A stretch of DNA of 64,000 nt from the NCBI GenBank assembly GCA_030428255.1, contig JAUIBT010000001.1, forward strand, positions 124,001 to 188,000, written 5' to 3'. The notes below the pieces were generated by a model. It was not told the origin of the DNA. It did no database searches and worked only from the letters and a program-made list of their open reading frames with translations. Position numbers and translations under genes: made by a program. Source of the stretch: Alphaproteobacteria bacterium. Its GTDB lineage: Bacteria; Pseudomonadota; Alphaproteobacteria; UBA7985; JAUIBT01. Shown piece by piece: positions 17,071 to 26,505 of the stretch (positions are counted from its first letter, which is position 1; each line of letters opens with the position of its first letter).

Positions 17071-18181
17071 CGAGCGCGGTCGCAATCGGCGTGTAGTCCA
17101 AGTTCTGCGCTTGTGCGACGGGCAGATTGGTGATCTTGCCCTGCCAAACGTTGAGGCCTTGAGCCAAGTGTGCATCGTCCAACATGGCCTGCTTCCAGCC
17201 CTTGTCCGCCAACGCCAAACCTTGACGCAGCGTCGCGTTGTTCAAGGCATAGGTTGAGGTGCGGGCGACGCCGCCTGGCATGTTGGCCACGCAGTAGTGA
17301 ACAATGCCATCGACTTCATAGGTCGGCTCGGCGTGGGTGGTGGCCTTCGAAGTCTCAAAACAACCGCCCTGGTCAATGGCCACGTCCACCAGCACCGCAC
17401 CCGGCAGCATGGTTGACAGCATTTCGCGGCTCACCAACTTGGGAGCAGCCGCACCAGGGATCAAGACAGCGCCGATGACCAAGTCCGCCTGAGCAACTTG
17501 CTCAGCAATGGTCGCGCGGTTTGAGTACAACAGGTTACAACGGTCGCCATAGCTGCGGTCCAAGCGCTCCAGAGTGTTAGCGCTGGTGTCCAAAACAGAC
17601 ACGTTGGCACGCGAGCCCAGAGCGATTTGCAGAGCGTTCTCACCCACGACACCGCCGCCGATGATAACGATTTTCGCAGGCGCAACGCCAGGGACGCCGC
17701 CCAACAGAACGCCGCGACCGCCGTGGCTTTTCTCAAGCGCAGAGGCACCGGCTTGGATCGACATACGGCCAGCAACCTGGCTCATGGGCTTCAGCAGAGG
17801 CAAACCGCCGGTGGGGTCGGTCACGGTTTCGTAGGCCACGCAGGTCGCACCGCTGGCGATCAGGTCTTCGGTCTGAGCAACATCGGGAGCCAGGTGCAAG
17901 TAGGTGTAAAGCAAGTGGCGGTCGGTCAGCATGGCGCGCTCAGCGGCCTGGGGCTCTTTGACCTTGATGATCATCTCGGCAGTGGCGAAGACCTCGGCGG
18001 GTGTGCCCAGGATCTCAGCCCCCACGGCTTCATAGGCGGCATCATCAGCGCCAATGCCAATGCCAGCGTTGGTTTCAACCACGACGCGGTGGCCATGAGC
18101 GATATATTCGGCAGCAGCCTCGGGGGTCAATCCGACCCGATATTCGTGGTTCTTCACTTCCTTAGGAACACCAACGATCAT
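17066..18181 (-). CDS. ald: Alanine dehydrogenase
   Basis: NAD-dependent enzyme (371 residues) converting L-alanine reversibly to pyruvate and ammonia in the cytoplasm. Full length, with the N-terminal MIVGVPKEVKNHEYRVGLTP, catalytic Lys in IIKVKEP and His in YLHLAPD, the NAD-binding VIIGGGVVGENA, and the C-terminal VANMPGGVARTST. AAAGGA precedes the ATG by seven bases. A divergent Lrp-type regulator begins 141 bp away, the common arrangement for alanine-induced ald. Since taurine:pyruvate aminotransferase (56.5 kb) yields alanine, Ald is the natural recycler of pyruvate, though it is unlinked here. Confidence 0.95.
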   Translation of the reverse strand: MIVGVPKEVKNHEYRVGLTPEAAAEYIAHGHRVVVETNAGIGIGADDAAYEAVGAEILGTPAEVFATAEMIIKVKEPQAAERAMLTDRHLLYTYLHLAPDVAQTEDLIASGATCVAYETVTDPTGGLPLLKPMSQVAGRMSIQAGASALEKSHGGRGVLLGGVPGVAPAKIVIIGGGVVGENALQIALGSRANVSVLDTSANTLERLDRSYGDRCNLLYSNRATIAEQVAQADLVIGAVLIPGAAAPKLVSREMLSTMLPGAVLVDVAIDQGGCFETSKATTHAEPTYEVDGIVHYCVANMPGGVARTSTYALNNATLRQGLALADKGWKQAMLDDAHLAQGLNVWQGKITNLPVAQAQNLDYTPIATALA

Positions 18182-18248
18182 AGCAAATCCTTTCGCGGTT
18201 CAAGCGGTTAAGTTGCCAGGACCCTAGCCCAATATTTTTGACGAAGGG

Positions 18249-18316
18249 TTCGAATTTGATCGACATGGCGGGCATAAACCTGAATACTGTTCGAGTAATT
18301 GCCACCTTTTTCGAAT
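18249..18316. promoter_or_regulatory. Three TTCGA(A/G)T elements between ald and its Lrp-type regulator
   Basis: TTCGAAT at 18249-18255, TTCGAGT at 18290-18296 and TTCGAAT at 18310-18316. They start 41 and 20 bases apart, close to whole turns of the helix, so all would face the same side. This phased layout fits cooperative binding by an octameric Lrp protein. The last copy is only seven bases before the regulator ATG, consistent with autoregulation. Confidence 0.4.
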
Positions 18317-18322
18317 CATCTT

Positions 18323-18781
18323 ATGCACAGCATTGACAAGCTTGATCGCGCCATTCTCAAAGCCCTGCAAGCGGACAGCCGCGTGTCCATGGCCGAATTG
18401 GGCCAGCGGATCAGCTTGTCGGCCTCGGCCTGCCACAGGCGAATAAAGATCATGGAAGAAGCTGGCATTATCCGCGGCTACGGCGCGCGCTTGGATGCCG
18501 ACGCCATGGGCCAAGCCATGGCCTTTGTCTTGGAGGTCTCACTGAACTCGCAAAGCAATGAAGCCATGCGCGCCTTCGAGGCCAAGCTGGAGTTTATCCC
18601 CGAAGTGTTGGAGGCCGACCTCATGACCGGCCCTTCAGACTATGTCCTGCGGATTGCTGCCAAAGACACAGCCGCCTTTGAGCAGGTGCATGCGCGGGTG
18701 CGTGCAGCCCCCCACGTTCAACGCATTGAGACCAAGATGGTGCTGCGCCACGTCAAGCCCTGGTCGGGTATTCGGGTTTAG
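18323..18781 (+). CDS. Lrp/AsnC-family regulator (likely controls ald)
   Basis: A 152-residue leucine-responsive-type regulator. The N-terminal HTH (residues 4-60) includes DKLDRAILKALQADSR and ISLSASACHRRI. The C-terminal RAM ligand domain spans about 68-145. There is no Shine-Dalgarno before the ATG; a TTCGAAT element sits almost directly upstream, so the mRNA may be leaderless or nearly so. Divergent from ald, it probably activates ald in response to alanine, as known for several AldR/Lrp proteins. Confidence 0.88.
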   Translation: MHSIDKLDRAILKALQADSRVSMAELGQRISLSASACHRRIKIMEEAGIIRGYGARLDADAMGQAMAFVLEVSLNSQSNEAMRAFEAKLEFIPEVLEADLMTGPSDYVLRIAAKDTAAFEQVHARVRAAPHVQRIETKMVLRHVKPWSGIRV

Positions 18782-18815
18782 CGATAGCGAAAAGAGGCCG
18801 AAGCGCACGGCCGTG

Positions 18816-19520
18816 TTAGAGATCCAATCCCTCGCCGGGTTTTAAGGCCTGTGCGCGCTCCCCCTGGTCGCCCAGCGCCTTGACAAAGGTCTGCGCGTCC
18901 GGATCCAGCAGCCCAAACGTGCCATAGTGACAGGGCAAGATCGTCTTAAAATCAAAGTAACGTCGGCACGCCAGAGCGGCCACCTCGCCGCCCATCGTAA
19001 AGCGATCACCGATGGGAACCAACCCCACCTCGGGCGCGTGGATATCATGGATCAGCGCCATATCTCCGAAGATATCGGTATCGCCCATGTGGTAGACCGT
19101 TGGCCCCTTGTTCGGCTTAAAAATCAGCCCGTTACAGTTGCCCAGCGATTGGGAATTGCCTGCGTCGTCCAGAAATGCTGAGGAGTGATCGGCGCGCACA
19201 AAGGTCATGGCAAAATCCGCTTGGCGCAGGGTGCCGCCCGTGTTGCCCGGATCGAGCTTGGCGACGCCCTGAGCGTTCAGCCAGCTCGCCAGATCCGCAT
19301 TGGCAAGCACGGGGATGTCACGAGCCTTGGCGATCTCTATGGTATCGCCAATGTGGTCGGCGTGCCCGTGGGTCAAAGCAATGTGGGTGACACCATCAAT
19401 CGCAGCGTCGAAATCTTGACCCTCGAACCGGGGATTGCCCTTCAGGAAAGGGTCGATCAAGACGCGCGAGTGCTGAAAATCCAGTCGGAACGCCGAATGT
19501 CCAAACCAAGTCAACTTCAT
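18816..19520 (-). CDS. UPF0173-family metal-dependent hydrolase
   Basis: A 234-residue metallo-beta-lactamase-fold protein. The metal-binding motif is [11 protein letters not shown], with further ligands in [13 protein letters not shown] and CHYGTF. The N-terminus [11 protein letters not shown] is typical of UPF0173. The ATG is preceded by AAGGAGG at 10 bases. Members are conserved but without a settled substrate. It is monocistronic and convergent with the Lrp-type gene. Confidence 0.9.
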   Translation of the reverse strand: MKLTWFGHSAFRLDFQHSRVLIDPFLKGNPRFEGQDFDAAIDGVTHIALTHGHADHIGDTIEIAKARDIPVLANADLASWLNAQGVAKLDPGNTGGTLRQADFAMTFVRADHSSAFLDDAGNSQSLGNCNGLIFKPNKGPTVYHMGDTDIFGDMALIHDIHAPEVGLVPIGDRFTMGGEVAALACRRYFDFKTILPCHYGTFGLLDPDAQTFVKALGDQGERAQALKPGEGLDL

Positions 19521-19699
19521 ACTGTTGGGCCTCCTTGTTAGTGTGACGCTGCCCGCAAGTTAACCGCCGGGCAGATGAAATGGCAAGCCGAGCGTCGTTG
19601 CCTGCAAATGACGGCATGCGCCATGGCCTGGCGCTTGACTCCTCCAGCATTCCGCCGCAGCCTATCACCTCTCTTGGGTGCCGGGGCTGGATTGAGGAC

Positions 19700-21010
19700 A
19701 TGCTAACTGACTTGATTGCAGAGACGCTGCATGATCGGCGCGACGCATTGATCGCGCTGACCCAAGCCCTGATTCGCATCCCGACCCTCAATCCGCCCGG
19801 CGACTGCTATTACGACATCTGCAAGGTCTTGGCGGATCGTTTGAAGCCTCAAGGCTTCGATTGTAAGTTTGTTCGTGCAGAGGGCGCGCTCGCCGACAGC
19901 GCGGAGCACCCGCGTTGGAACCTGGTCGCGCGGTATCAGGGCGAAGAGCCCGGGGACTGCCTGCATTTCAACTCCCACCACGATGTTGTCGAGACCGGCC
20001 ACGGCTGGACCAAAGATCCTTTCGGCGGTGAGCTGGAAGATGGGCGCATCTATGGGCGCGGCGCTTGCGACATGAAGGGCGGGCTGGCGGCCTCGATTAT
20101 CGCCTGCGAAGCGCTGATCGCGGCCTGCAAAACGGCTGGAATTCCTCTGCGCGGTTCACTGGAGATCTCAGCCACCGCCGACGAGGAATCTGGCGGCTAT
20201 GGCGGTGTCGCCTACCTGGCCGAACAGGGCTTTTTCTCGCCCGATCGCGTGCAGCACGTCATCATCCCCGAGCCTTTGAACAAAGATCGAATCTGCCTGG
20301 GCCATCGCGGCGTCTGGTGGGCAGAAATCGAGACCAAGGGGCGAATCGCCCACGGCTCCATGCCCTTTTTGGGCACCTGCGCGGTTCGCCATATGGGAGC
20401 CGTGCTGGCCGAGATTGAAACCCAGCTCTTGCCGCTGCTGGCCTCCAAGACCACAGCTATGCCGGTTGTGCCGGAAGGCGCCAAGCAATCAACGCTCAAC
20501 ATCAATTCGATCCACGGCGGCGAGGCGGAACCCGAGCCTGGCTATGATGGCTTCCCCTCGCCCTGCGTACCCGACCGCTGTCGCATCATTATCGACCGGC
20601 GCTTTTTGATTGAGGAAAGCTTGGACGAGGTCAAAGCCGAGATTTCTGCGCTGATGGAGCGCGTTCGCGCTCAGCGACCAGATTTTGAATACGAAATCCG
20701 ACCCCTGCATGAGGTCCAACCCAGTATGACCGAAGAAGACGCGCCTGTTGTCACCGCCGTTGCTGACGCCATCGCGCAGGTCATGGGCCAGCAGGCCGAG
20801 TTCGTGGTCTCACCCGGCACCTATGATCAAAAACACATCGACCGTATTGGCAAGCTGAAGAATTGCATCGCCTACGGTCCCGGCATCTTGGAGCTTGCGC
20901 ACCAACCCGATGAATGGGTGGGCGTCGAGGACATGATGCAGTCCGCACACGTCATGGCCCTGGCGGCCGTGCAGCTCTTGGGCCTGCCCACAGAGCCCAA
21001 CCCGTCTTAG
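19700..21010 (+). CDS. M20-family deacylase (acetylornithine deacetylase/succinyl-DAP desuccinylase-like)
   Basis: A 436-residue zinc amidohydrolase. Its metal ligands lie in FNSHHDVVETG, RGACDMKGG and ATADEESGG; the dimerisation domain follows (about 190-320), and the last ligand is in QKHIDR. I take the ATG at 19700, which has GAGGAC directly upstream, over an earlier in-frame ATG. Its stop is 17 bases before a dipeptide-type binding-protein gene, so it is the first gene of an uptake operon. It most likely hydrolyses an imported N-acyl amino acid or peptide, rather than serving arginine synthesis. Confidence 0.85.
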   Translation: MLTDLIAETLHDRRDALIALTQALIRIPTLNPPGDCYYDICKVLADRLKPQGFDCKFVRAEGALADSAEHPRWNLVARYQGEEPGDCLHFNSHHDVVETGHGWTKDPFGGELEDGRIYGRGACDMKGGLAASIIACEALIAACKTAGIPLRGSLEISATADEESGGYGGVAYLAEQGFFSPDRVQHVIIPEPLNKDRICLGHRGVWWAEIETKGRIAHGSMPFLGTCAVRHMGAVLAEIETQLLPLLASKTTAMPVVPEGAKQSTLNINSIHGGEAEPEPGYDGFPSPCVPDRCRIIIDRRFLIEESLDEVKAEISALMERVRAQRPDFEYEIRPLHEVQPSMTEEDAPVVTAVADAIAQVMGQQAEFVVSPGTYDQKHIDRIGKLKNCIAYGPGILELAHQPDEWVGVEDMMQSAHVMALAAVQLLGLPTEPNPS

Positions 21011-21027
21011 CAGGAGGAGGCTATTCC

Positions 21028-22518
21028 ATGAGACGCAGCTTTACATCACACTTCATGGCAGGTGCCGTGGCGATTGGCCTTTCGGCAGTTGCCTTTGGCG
21101 GTGCCTGGGCGCAAACCAGCGTGACCATTGGCATGCAGCTGGAACCACCACACCTTGACCCCACAGGTGGCGCAGCAGCGGCCATTGACGAGGTGGTCTA
21201 CGCCAACGTCTTTGAGGGCCTGACACGCTTTCGTTCGGACGGCAGCGTTGCGCCAGCCCTGGCCAAAAGCTGGGACATTTCCGACGACGGCAAGACCTAC
21301 ACCTTCCACCTGAACTCTGGCGTCAGCTTCCACGACGGCAGCAGCCTGACCGCCGACGACGTGAAGTTCAGCTTGGATCGCGCGCGCGCCGAGGACTCCA
21401 CCAATGCGCAGAAGGCCTTGTTCGCGGGCATCGAGAGCGTCGAAGCGGTGGACGATACAACCGTCAAGGTCATGCTGGCCAATCCTGATGGTGCGTTCGT
21501 TACCAAGATGGCTTGGGGCGACGCGGTGATCCTGGCACCAGAAAGCGCCGCTGACGTGGGTGCCAATCCGGTTGGCACCGGCCCCTTCAAATTTGATCGC
21601 TGGGTGCGTGGCGACCGTGTTGAATTGGTCCGCAATCCTGACTACTGGGGCGATGCCGTGGCGCTTGAACAGGCGACTTTCAAATTTATCTCCGACCCCA
21701 ACGCCGCCTTTGCGGCTGTGATGTCGGGCGACATCGACGCCTTCCCGGGCTACCCAGCGCCCGAGACCCTGGCCGCCTTCGAAGCCGATCCGCGCTTTAA
21801 CGTTGTGGTTGGCTCGACCGAAGGCGAGACCATCTTGTCCACCAACAACAAGGCCGAGGCCCTGTCAGACGTGCGGGTTCGCGAGGCCATCGCCCACGCC
21901 ATCAACCGCCAAGAGATCATTGACGGTGCCATGTTTGGGTTCGGCACGCCGATTGGCACCCACTTTGCACCGCACAACCCGGACTACCTGGACCTGACCG
22001 GCCAGTCGAACTATGACCCGGCGCGCTCGAAAGAGCTGTTGAAGGCCGCAGGCTATGAGAACGGCCTTAAGCTGACCTTGAAGCTGCCGCCTCCGTCTTA
22101 TGCGCGCCGTGGCGGTGAGATCATCGCAGCTCAGTTGCGCGAAGTCGGCATCGAGACCGAAATCTCAAACCTGGAGTGGGCGCAGTGGCTGGAGCAGGTC
22201 TTCCGTGGCAAAGATTATGATCTGACCATCGTCTCCCACACTGAGCCGATGGACATCAACATCTATGCCCGCCCTGGCTACTACTTCCAGTACGACAACC
22301 CTGCCTTCCAGGACCTGATGAAAACCCTGGATGTCGAAGCGGACCCGGCCAAGCGTTCTGCCCTCTATAAGCAGGCGCAACAGATGATCGCTGACGACTA
22401 CGTCAACGGCTATCTGTTCCAGTTGGCTCGCACCGGTGTGGTCAATGCCAAGCTGAAAGGCTTGTGGCAGAACGCACCGACCCAGGCCAACGACCTGACC
22501 GCCGTTCACTGGGACTAA
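21028..22518 (+). CDS. ABC transporter periplasmic substrate-binding protein (peptide/opine type)
   Basis: A 496-residue family 5 (DppA/OppA-type) solute-binding lipoprotein-less protein. It has a Sec signal peptide ending AWA at residue 28, then the family segment LEPPHLDPTGGAAAAIDEVV, GLTRFRSDGSVAPALAKSW and the later VREAIAHAINRQEII. GGAGGAGG lies about 8 bases before the ATG at 21028. It would deliver peptides or related amides to the permease encoded next. The binding specificity is unknown. Confidence 0.92.
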   Translation: MRRSFTSHFMAGAVAIGLSAVAFGGAWAQTSVTIGMQLEPPHLDPTGGAAAAIDEVVYANVFEGLTRFRSDGSVAPALAKSWDISDDGKTYTFHLNSGVSFHDGSSLTADDVKFSLDRARAEDSTNAQKALFAGIESVEAVDDTTVKVMLANPDGAFVTKMAWGDAVILAPESAADVGANPVGTGPFKFDRWVRGDRVELVRNPDYWGDAVALEQATFKFISDPNAAFAAVMSGDIDAFPGYPAPETLAAFEADPRFNVVVGSTEGETILSTNNKAEALSDVRVREAIAHAINRQEIIDGAMFGFGTPIGTHFAPHNPDYLDLTGQSNYDPARSKELLKAAGYENGLKLTLKLPPPSYARRGGEIIAAQLREVGIETEISNLEWAQWLEQVFRGKDYDLTIVSHTEPMDINIYARPGYYFQYDNPAFQDLMKTLDVEADPAKRSALYKQAQQMIADDYVNGYLFQLARTGVVNAKLKGLWQNAPTQANDLTAVHWD

Positions 22519-22590
22519 GCAAGCATAGAAGCGACTGGGCGCCAGCAAGCGCCCGGTCGCCATTCTCTTTCGGAACTGAATTCGCCCCCT

Positions 22591-23535
22591 ATGCTGGCTT
22601 TCCTGACCGCCCGCCTTTTGACCATGATCGCCAGCTTGCTCGTCGCTAGCCTGGCGATTTTTGTCATGCTGGATCTGGTACCAGGCGACCCGGCGAGCCT
22701 CATGCTGGGCCTTAACGCGACGCCCGAGGCGCTCAACGCCTTGCGCCAGGAGCTGGGCCTGGACGGCCCTTGGCCTCAGCGATATCTGGAATGGATCGCC
22801 GGTTTGCTGCGCGGTGATTTCGGCGTCTCGTATACCTACCGCGTGCCTGTCACCGGCCTGATCGTTGAGCGCCTGGCCATCTCCCTACCCTTGGCGATCT
22901 ATGCTTTAGGGCTGACGATCGTGCTTGCCTTTCCGGTTGGCTTGATCGCAGCCGCCAGCCGCAAGACCTGGGGCGATGTCACCATCATGGGCCTAACCCA
23001 GCTCGGCATTGCGGTGCCGAACTTCTGGTTCGCCATCCAATTGCAAGTGCTGTTCGCCTTGGTGCTGCGCTGGCTGCCGGCGGGCAGCTTTCCGGGCTGG
23101 GAGGCCGGGCTGCTGCCTGCGCTCGGCGCGCTGACCCTACCCGCCTTTGCGTTGGCCTTGCCGCAAGCCTCAATTCTTGCGCGGGTCATGCGCTCGTCCG
23201 TGCTGGAGACCATGCACCAAGACTACATGCGCTCCGCCAGAGCCAAAGGGCTCAGCCGTGCTGGAACTCTGGTCAAACACGGCCTGCGCAATGCCATGAT
23301 CCCCGTACTGACCATCATCGGCCTGCAGTTCGCTTTTCTGCTGGCGGGCGCGATCATCATTGAAAACGTCTTCTATTTGTCCGGCCTGGGCAACCTGGTC
23401 TTCAAAGCCATCTCTCAGCGTGACCTGATCGTGGTGCGCGCTTGCGTCATGGTGCTGGTCTTCGCCGTGATCGCGGTTAACACAGTGGTGGACCTGGCCT
23501 ATGGGCTGGTCGATCCTCGCTTGAGGAGGCGCTGA
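22591..23535 (+). CDS. ABC transporter permease, DppB type
   Basis: A 314-residue inner-membrane permease with about six helices. The N-terminal LDLVPGDPASLMLG and the first periplasmic loop are DppB/OppB-like. The EAA loop contacting the ATPase is DYMRSARAKGLSRAGTLVKH. It follows the binding-protein gene by 72 bp and precedes the second permease by two bases. Confidence 0.92.
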   Translation: MLAFLTARLLTMIASLLVASLAIFVMLDLVPGDPASLMLGLNATPEALNALRQELGLDGPWPQRYLEWIAGLLRGDFGVSYTYRVPVTGLIVERLAISLPLAIYALGLTIVLAFPVGLIAAASRKTWGDVTIMGLTQLGIAVPNFWFAIQLQVLFALVLRWLPAGSFPGWEAGLLPALGALTLPAFALALPQASILARVMRSSVLETMHQDYMRSARAKGLSRAGTLVKHGLRNAMIPVLTIIGLQFAFLLAGAIIIENVFYLSGLGNLVFKAISQRDLIVVRACVMVLVFAVIAVNTVVDLAYGLVDPRLRRR

Positions 23536-23537
23536 TT

Positions 23538-24371
23538 ATGCCCCCATCTCGCCGCACGCTGCCGACCGCCTTTGTGTTGGGCGCTGTGATCACCGCGATC
23601 TTTTTGGCCCTGGCCCTGGCCTCGTTTTTCTGGACCCCCTACGACGTGACCAAGCTGGCGGTCATGCAACGCATGAAACTGCCGACCAACCTGCATTGGC
23701 TAGGCACCGACAACATGGGCCGCGATATGCTGTCGATGATCATGGTCGGCACCCGTACTTCGATTGCCGTTGCCTTGGTCGCTGTGGGCGTGGGCGTTGG
23801 CCTAGGCCTGCCGTTGGGGCTGCTCGCTGCCAGCCGCCACGGCTCGCTGCTGGACGAGGCTGTGATGCGCAGCAATGATTTGGTCTTCGCCTTTCCCTCG
23901 CTGGTCATCGCCATATTGATCACCGCCGCCTTTGGCCCCAGCGCCTTTAACGCCATCTTGGCGATTGGCATTTTCAACATTCCGGTCTTCGCTCGCTTGT
24001 CGCGCGGTGCAGCGCTCAGTTTGTGGCAGTTGGACTATGTGCGCTTTGCCCAGACCGCGGGCAAGAGCGCGCTGCGCATCTCGGTGGAACACATATTACC
24101 GAACATTCTCAATGTCTTGATCGTGCAAATGACCATCCAGTTCTCGCTGGGCATTTTGGCTGAATCGGGCCTGTCGTATATCGGTCTGGGCGTGCAACCG
24201 CCGACGCCCAGCCTGGGGCGCATGCTGGCCGATAACCGCACCCTTACAGCGCTTGCTCCCCACCTGACGCTCATCCCAGGCATGGCCATTGTGCTGATCG
24301 TCTTGGGCCTGAACCTGCTGGGCGACGGGCTGCGTGACCTCACCGACCCCAAACTACGGGGCCGCACGTGA
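23538..24371 (+). CDS. ABC transporter permease, DppC type
   Basis: A 277-residue partner permease with about six helices. The family segments HWLGTDNMGRDMLSMIMVG and the EAA loop DYVRFAQTAGKSALRISVEH are clear. It overlaps the ATPase gene by four bases (GTGA), so stoichiometric synthesis with the ATPase is likely. Confidence 0.92.
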   Translation: MPPSRRTLPTAFVLGAVITAIFLALALASFFWTPYDVTKLAVMQRMKLPTNLHWLGTDNMGRDMLSMIMVGTRTSIAVALVAVGVGVGLGLPLGLLAASRHGSLLDEAVMRSNDLVFAFPSLVIAILITAAFGPSAFNAILAIGIFNIPVFARLSRGAALSLWQLDYVRFAQTAGKSALRISVEHILPNILNVLIVQMTIQFSLGILAESGLSYIGLGVQPPTPSLGRMLADNRTLTALAPHLTLIPGMAIVLIVLGLNLLGDGLRDLTDPKLRGRT

Positions 24372-25963
24372 CCCAGGCTTTACTGGATATCCAAGACCTG
24401 AGCCTCAACATTGGGCAAACGCCCATCTTGCAGCAGGTGAGCTGCCGCCTCGCTCCAGGTGAAATCTTTGGTCTGGTCGGCGAAAGCGGCTCGGGCAAGT
24501 CCATGACCGCGCTGGCCACCATGGGCCTTTTGCCCGGCTCCGCGCAAGCCAGCGGACGCATTGCGCTGGAGGGTCAAGATCTGCTGCCCCTGCCCGAGCA
24601 GGCTATGCGCCGTTTGCGCGGCAAAGACCTGGGCATGATCTTTCAGGAGCCCATGACCGCCCTGAACCCGGTTCAGACCATCGGCGCGCAAGTGGCTGAA
24701 ACCTTGCTGGTGCATGGCATCGGCTCCAAACGCGAGGCGCTGGAGCGCGCCGCCGACCGCCTGAACCGCGTCGGTCTGCCGAGCGATCGCAACGGCCTAG
24801 CACGCTACCCGCACGAGCTGTCCGGGGGGCAAAGGCAACGCGTTTGCATCGCTATGGCCATCGCGCTGAGGCCAAAGTTGTTGATCGCCGACGAGCCGAC
24901 AACCGCGCTGGATGTCTCGACCCAAGCGCAAATCTTGGAGCTGCTGCAAGGCTTGGTCGCCGACGAGGGCATGGCGTTGATGCTCATCACGCACGATCTG
25001 GCAGTGGTGGCCCAGACCGCCCAGCGCGTCGCAGTCATGCAGCACGGGCGCATCGTCGAGCAAGGCAGCACGCAAGCGGTATTCTGCGGCCAGACTCACG
25101 CCTACACGCGGCGGCTGTTTGCGGCCTCGACCCACCAGCCCGCGCGCTTGGTTAGCGCTCAGAGCCAGCCGGTCTTGCAGGTCGAGGCTCTGTCGCACAG
25201 CTATCGCGGAGCCCGGCCACATCTGTTCGCAGCCGCCGCCCGCCACCAGGCCGTCAAGAAAGTCAGCTTTGAGCTGCGCCAGGGCGAGAGCCTAGGGCTG
25301 GTCGGGGAAAGCGGCTGCGGTAAGTCTACGCTTAGCCGTCTGATTTTGGGGCTAGAGACGCGGCAGGCAGGGCACTATCACCTGCTGGACCATCACCTTG
25401 AGCCTGGCAAGCCCCTGCAACGGTCCCAGCGCCGCGCATTGCAAGTGGTGTTTCAAGACCCGGCGGGCTCGTTCAACCCGCGCCACCGCGTTGAGCAGAT
25501 CGTCGCCGAGCCTTTTCACCTGCTCGACCAACGCCCGGACGACTGGCGTGCGCAGGTCGAGGCCGCTTTGGTCGCGGTGGGCCTATCCCCTGAGGACAGG
25601 CTGAAGTTTCCCCACGAGTTTTCAGGTGGCCAGCGCCAGCGCATCGCCATTGCCCGCGCGCTGATCATCCGCCCGCGTATCATCGTGCTGGACGAGGCCG
25701 TGTCGGCGCTGGATGTTTCGATCCGCGCCACGATTTTGGATCTTTTGGCCGATCTGCAACGCGACTATGGGCTGGCCTACCTGTTCATTTCGCACGATTT
25801 GAGCGTTGTCGAGGCCATCACCGATCGCGTACTGGTAATGCGTGCGGGCGAAATCGTCGAACACGGCGCGACAGCAGAGGTGATGCGCAACCCACAGCAC
25901 CCCTATACCAAGGCGCTGCTGGCTGCTGTACCGCGCATTCCCGACCGGCTGCGGCCTAGCTAA
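24368..25963 (+). CDS. ABC transporter ATPase with two fused nucleotide-binding domains (DppD-DppF type)
   Basis: A single 531-residue chain with two ATPase domains. Domain 1 (about 1-265) has Walker A GESGSGKS (38-45) and signature LSGGQRQRV. Domain 2 (about 270-531) has GESGCGKST and signature FSGGQRQRI; both have Walker B aspartates (LIADEPTTALD, IVLDEAVSALD). Each domain ends with the oligopeptide-transporter tail carrying QTHAYTRRLFA or PQHPYTKALLA. It replaces the separate DppD and DppF proteins. GTG start overlapping dppC-type gene. Confidence 0.92.
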   Translation: MTQALLDIQDLSLNIGQTPILQQVSCRLAPGEIFGLVGESGSGKSMTALATMGLLPGSAQASGRIALEGQDLLPLPEQAMRRLRGKDLGMIFQEPMTALNPVQTIGAQVAETLLVHGIGSKREALERAADRLNRVGLPSDRNGLARYPHELSGGQRQRVCIAMAIALRPKLLIADEPTTALDVSTQAQILELLQGLVADEGMALMLITHDLAVVAQTAQRVAVMQHGRIVEQGSTQAVFCGQTHAYTRRLFAASTHQPARLVSAQSQPVLQVEALSHSYRGARPHLFAAAARHQAVKKVSFELRQGESLGLVGESGCGKSTLSRLILGLETRQAGHYHLLDHHLEPGKPLQRSQRRALQVVFQDPAGSFNPRHRVEQIVAEPFHLLDQRPDDWRAQVEAALVAVGLSPEDRLKFPHEFSGGQRQRIAIARALIIRPRIIVLDEAVSALDVSIRATILDLLADLQRDYGLAYLFISHDLSVVEAITDRVLVMRAGEIVEHGATAEVMRNPQHPYTKALLAAVPRIPDRLRPS

Positions 25964-25992
25964 GCCCTATCATGGCGACGCACGAAGCCGCC

Positions 25993-26409
25993 TTACCAGT
26001 GGCCGACGTTCTCCATAGAGGCCCAAGGCTCTTGCGGTGGCAGGGACTCGCCCTTTTGCAACAGCTCAATGGATTGGTTGTCAGGCGTGCGCACAAAGGC
26101 CATGTGGCCGTCGCGCGGCGGGCGATTGATGGTCACACCGTTGGCCTGCAGGTGGGCGCAGAGCGCATAAATATCGTCCACCTCATAGGCCAAGTGCCCG
26201 AAGTGGCGCGCTTCGCCCAGCGCTTCGGGCTCCAGGTTATAGGTCAACTCAACCGGCGTGTCTTCTCCGCCCGGAGGGGCAACGAACACCAAGATGAACC
26301 CGTGCTCGGAACGATCATAGCGCCGCACCTCTTTGAACCCTAGCAATTCGAAAAAGGCGACTGAGGCGTCCAGGTCGGTCACGCGCAGCATGGTGTGAAG
26401 GTACTTCAA
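25993..26409 (-). CDS. Glyoxalase I-like VOC-fold protein
   Basis: A 138-residue vicinal-oxygen-chelate protein similar to lactoylglutathione lyase. The metal-ligand positions are H6 in LHTMLRV, E54 in PVELTYN, H69 in FGHLAYEV and a Glu near QSIELLQ. This set matches GloA (His/Glu/His/Glu), which isomerises the hemithioacetal of methylglyoxal and glutathione. The start is a TTG with AGGAG seven bases upstream, better supported than the ATG six codons later. It lies 96 bp downstream of ocd on the same strand. Confidence 0.82.
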   Translation of the reverse strand: MKYLHTMLRVTDLDASVAFFELLGFKEVRRYDRSEHGFILVFVAPPGGEDTPVELTYNLEPEALGEARHFGHLAYEVDDIYALCAHLQANGVTINRPPRDGHMAFVRTPDNQSIELLQKGESLPPQEPWASMENVGHW

Positions 26410-26505
26410 GGCAAAGCTCCTGCTTCAAGTATCGGAAGGAAGCGCCAAGCTAGCCCAGCGCTTCGGATCCCGATAGCCCTTATTCCCCTTCGTGGGAGGC
26501 CAAGG

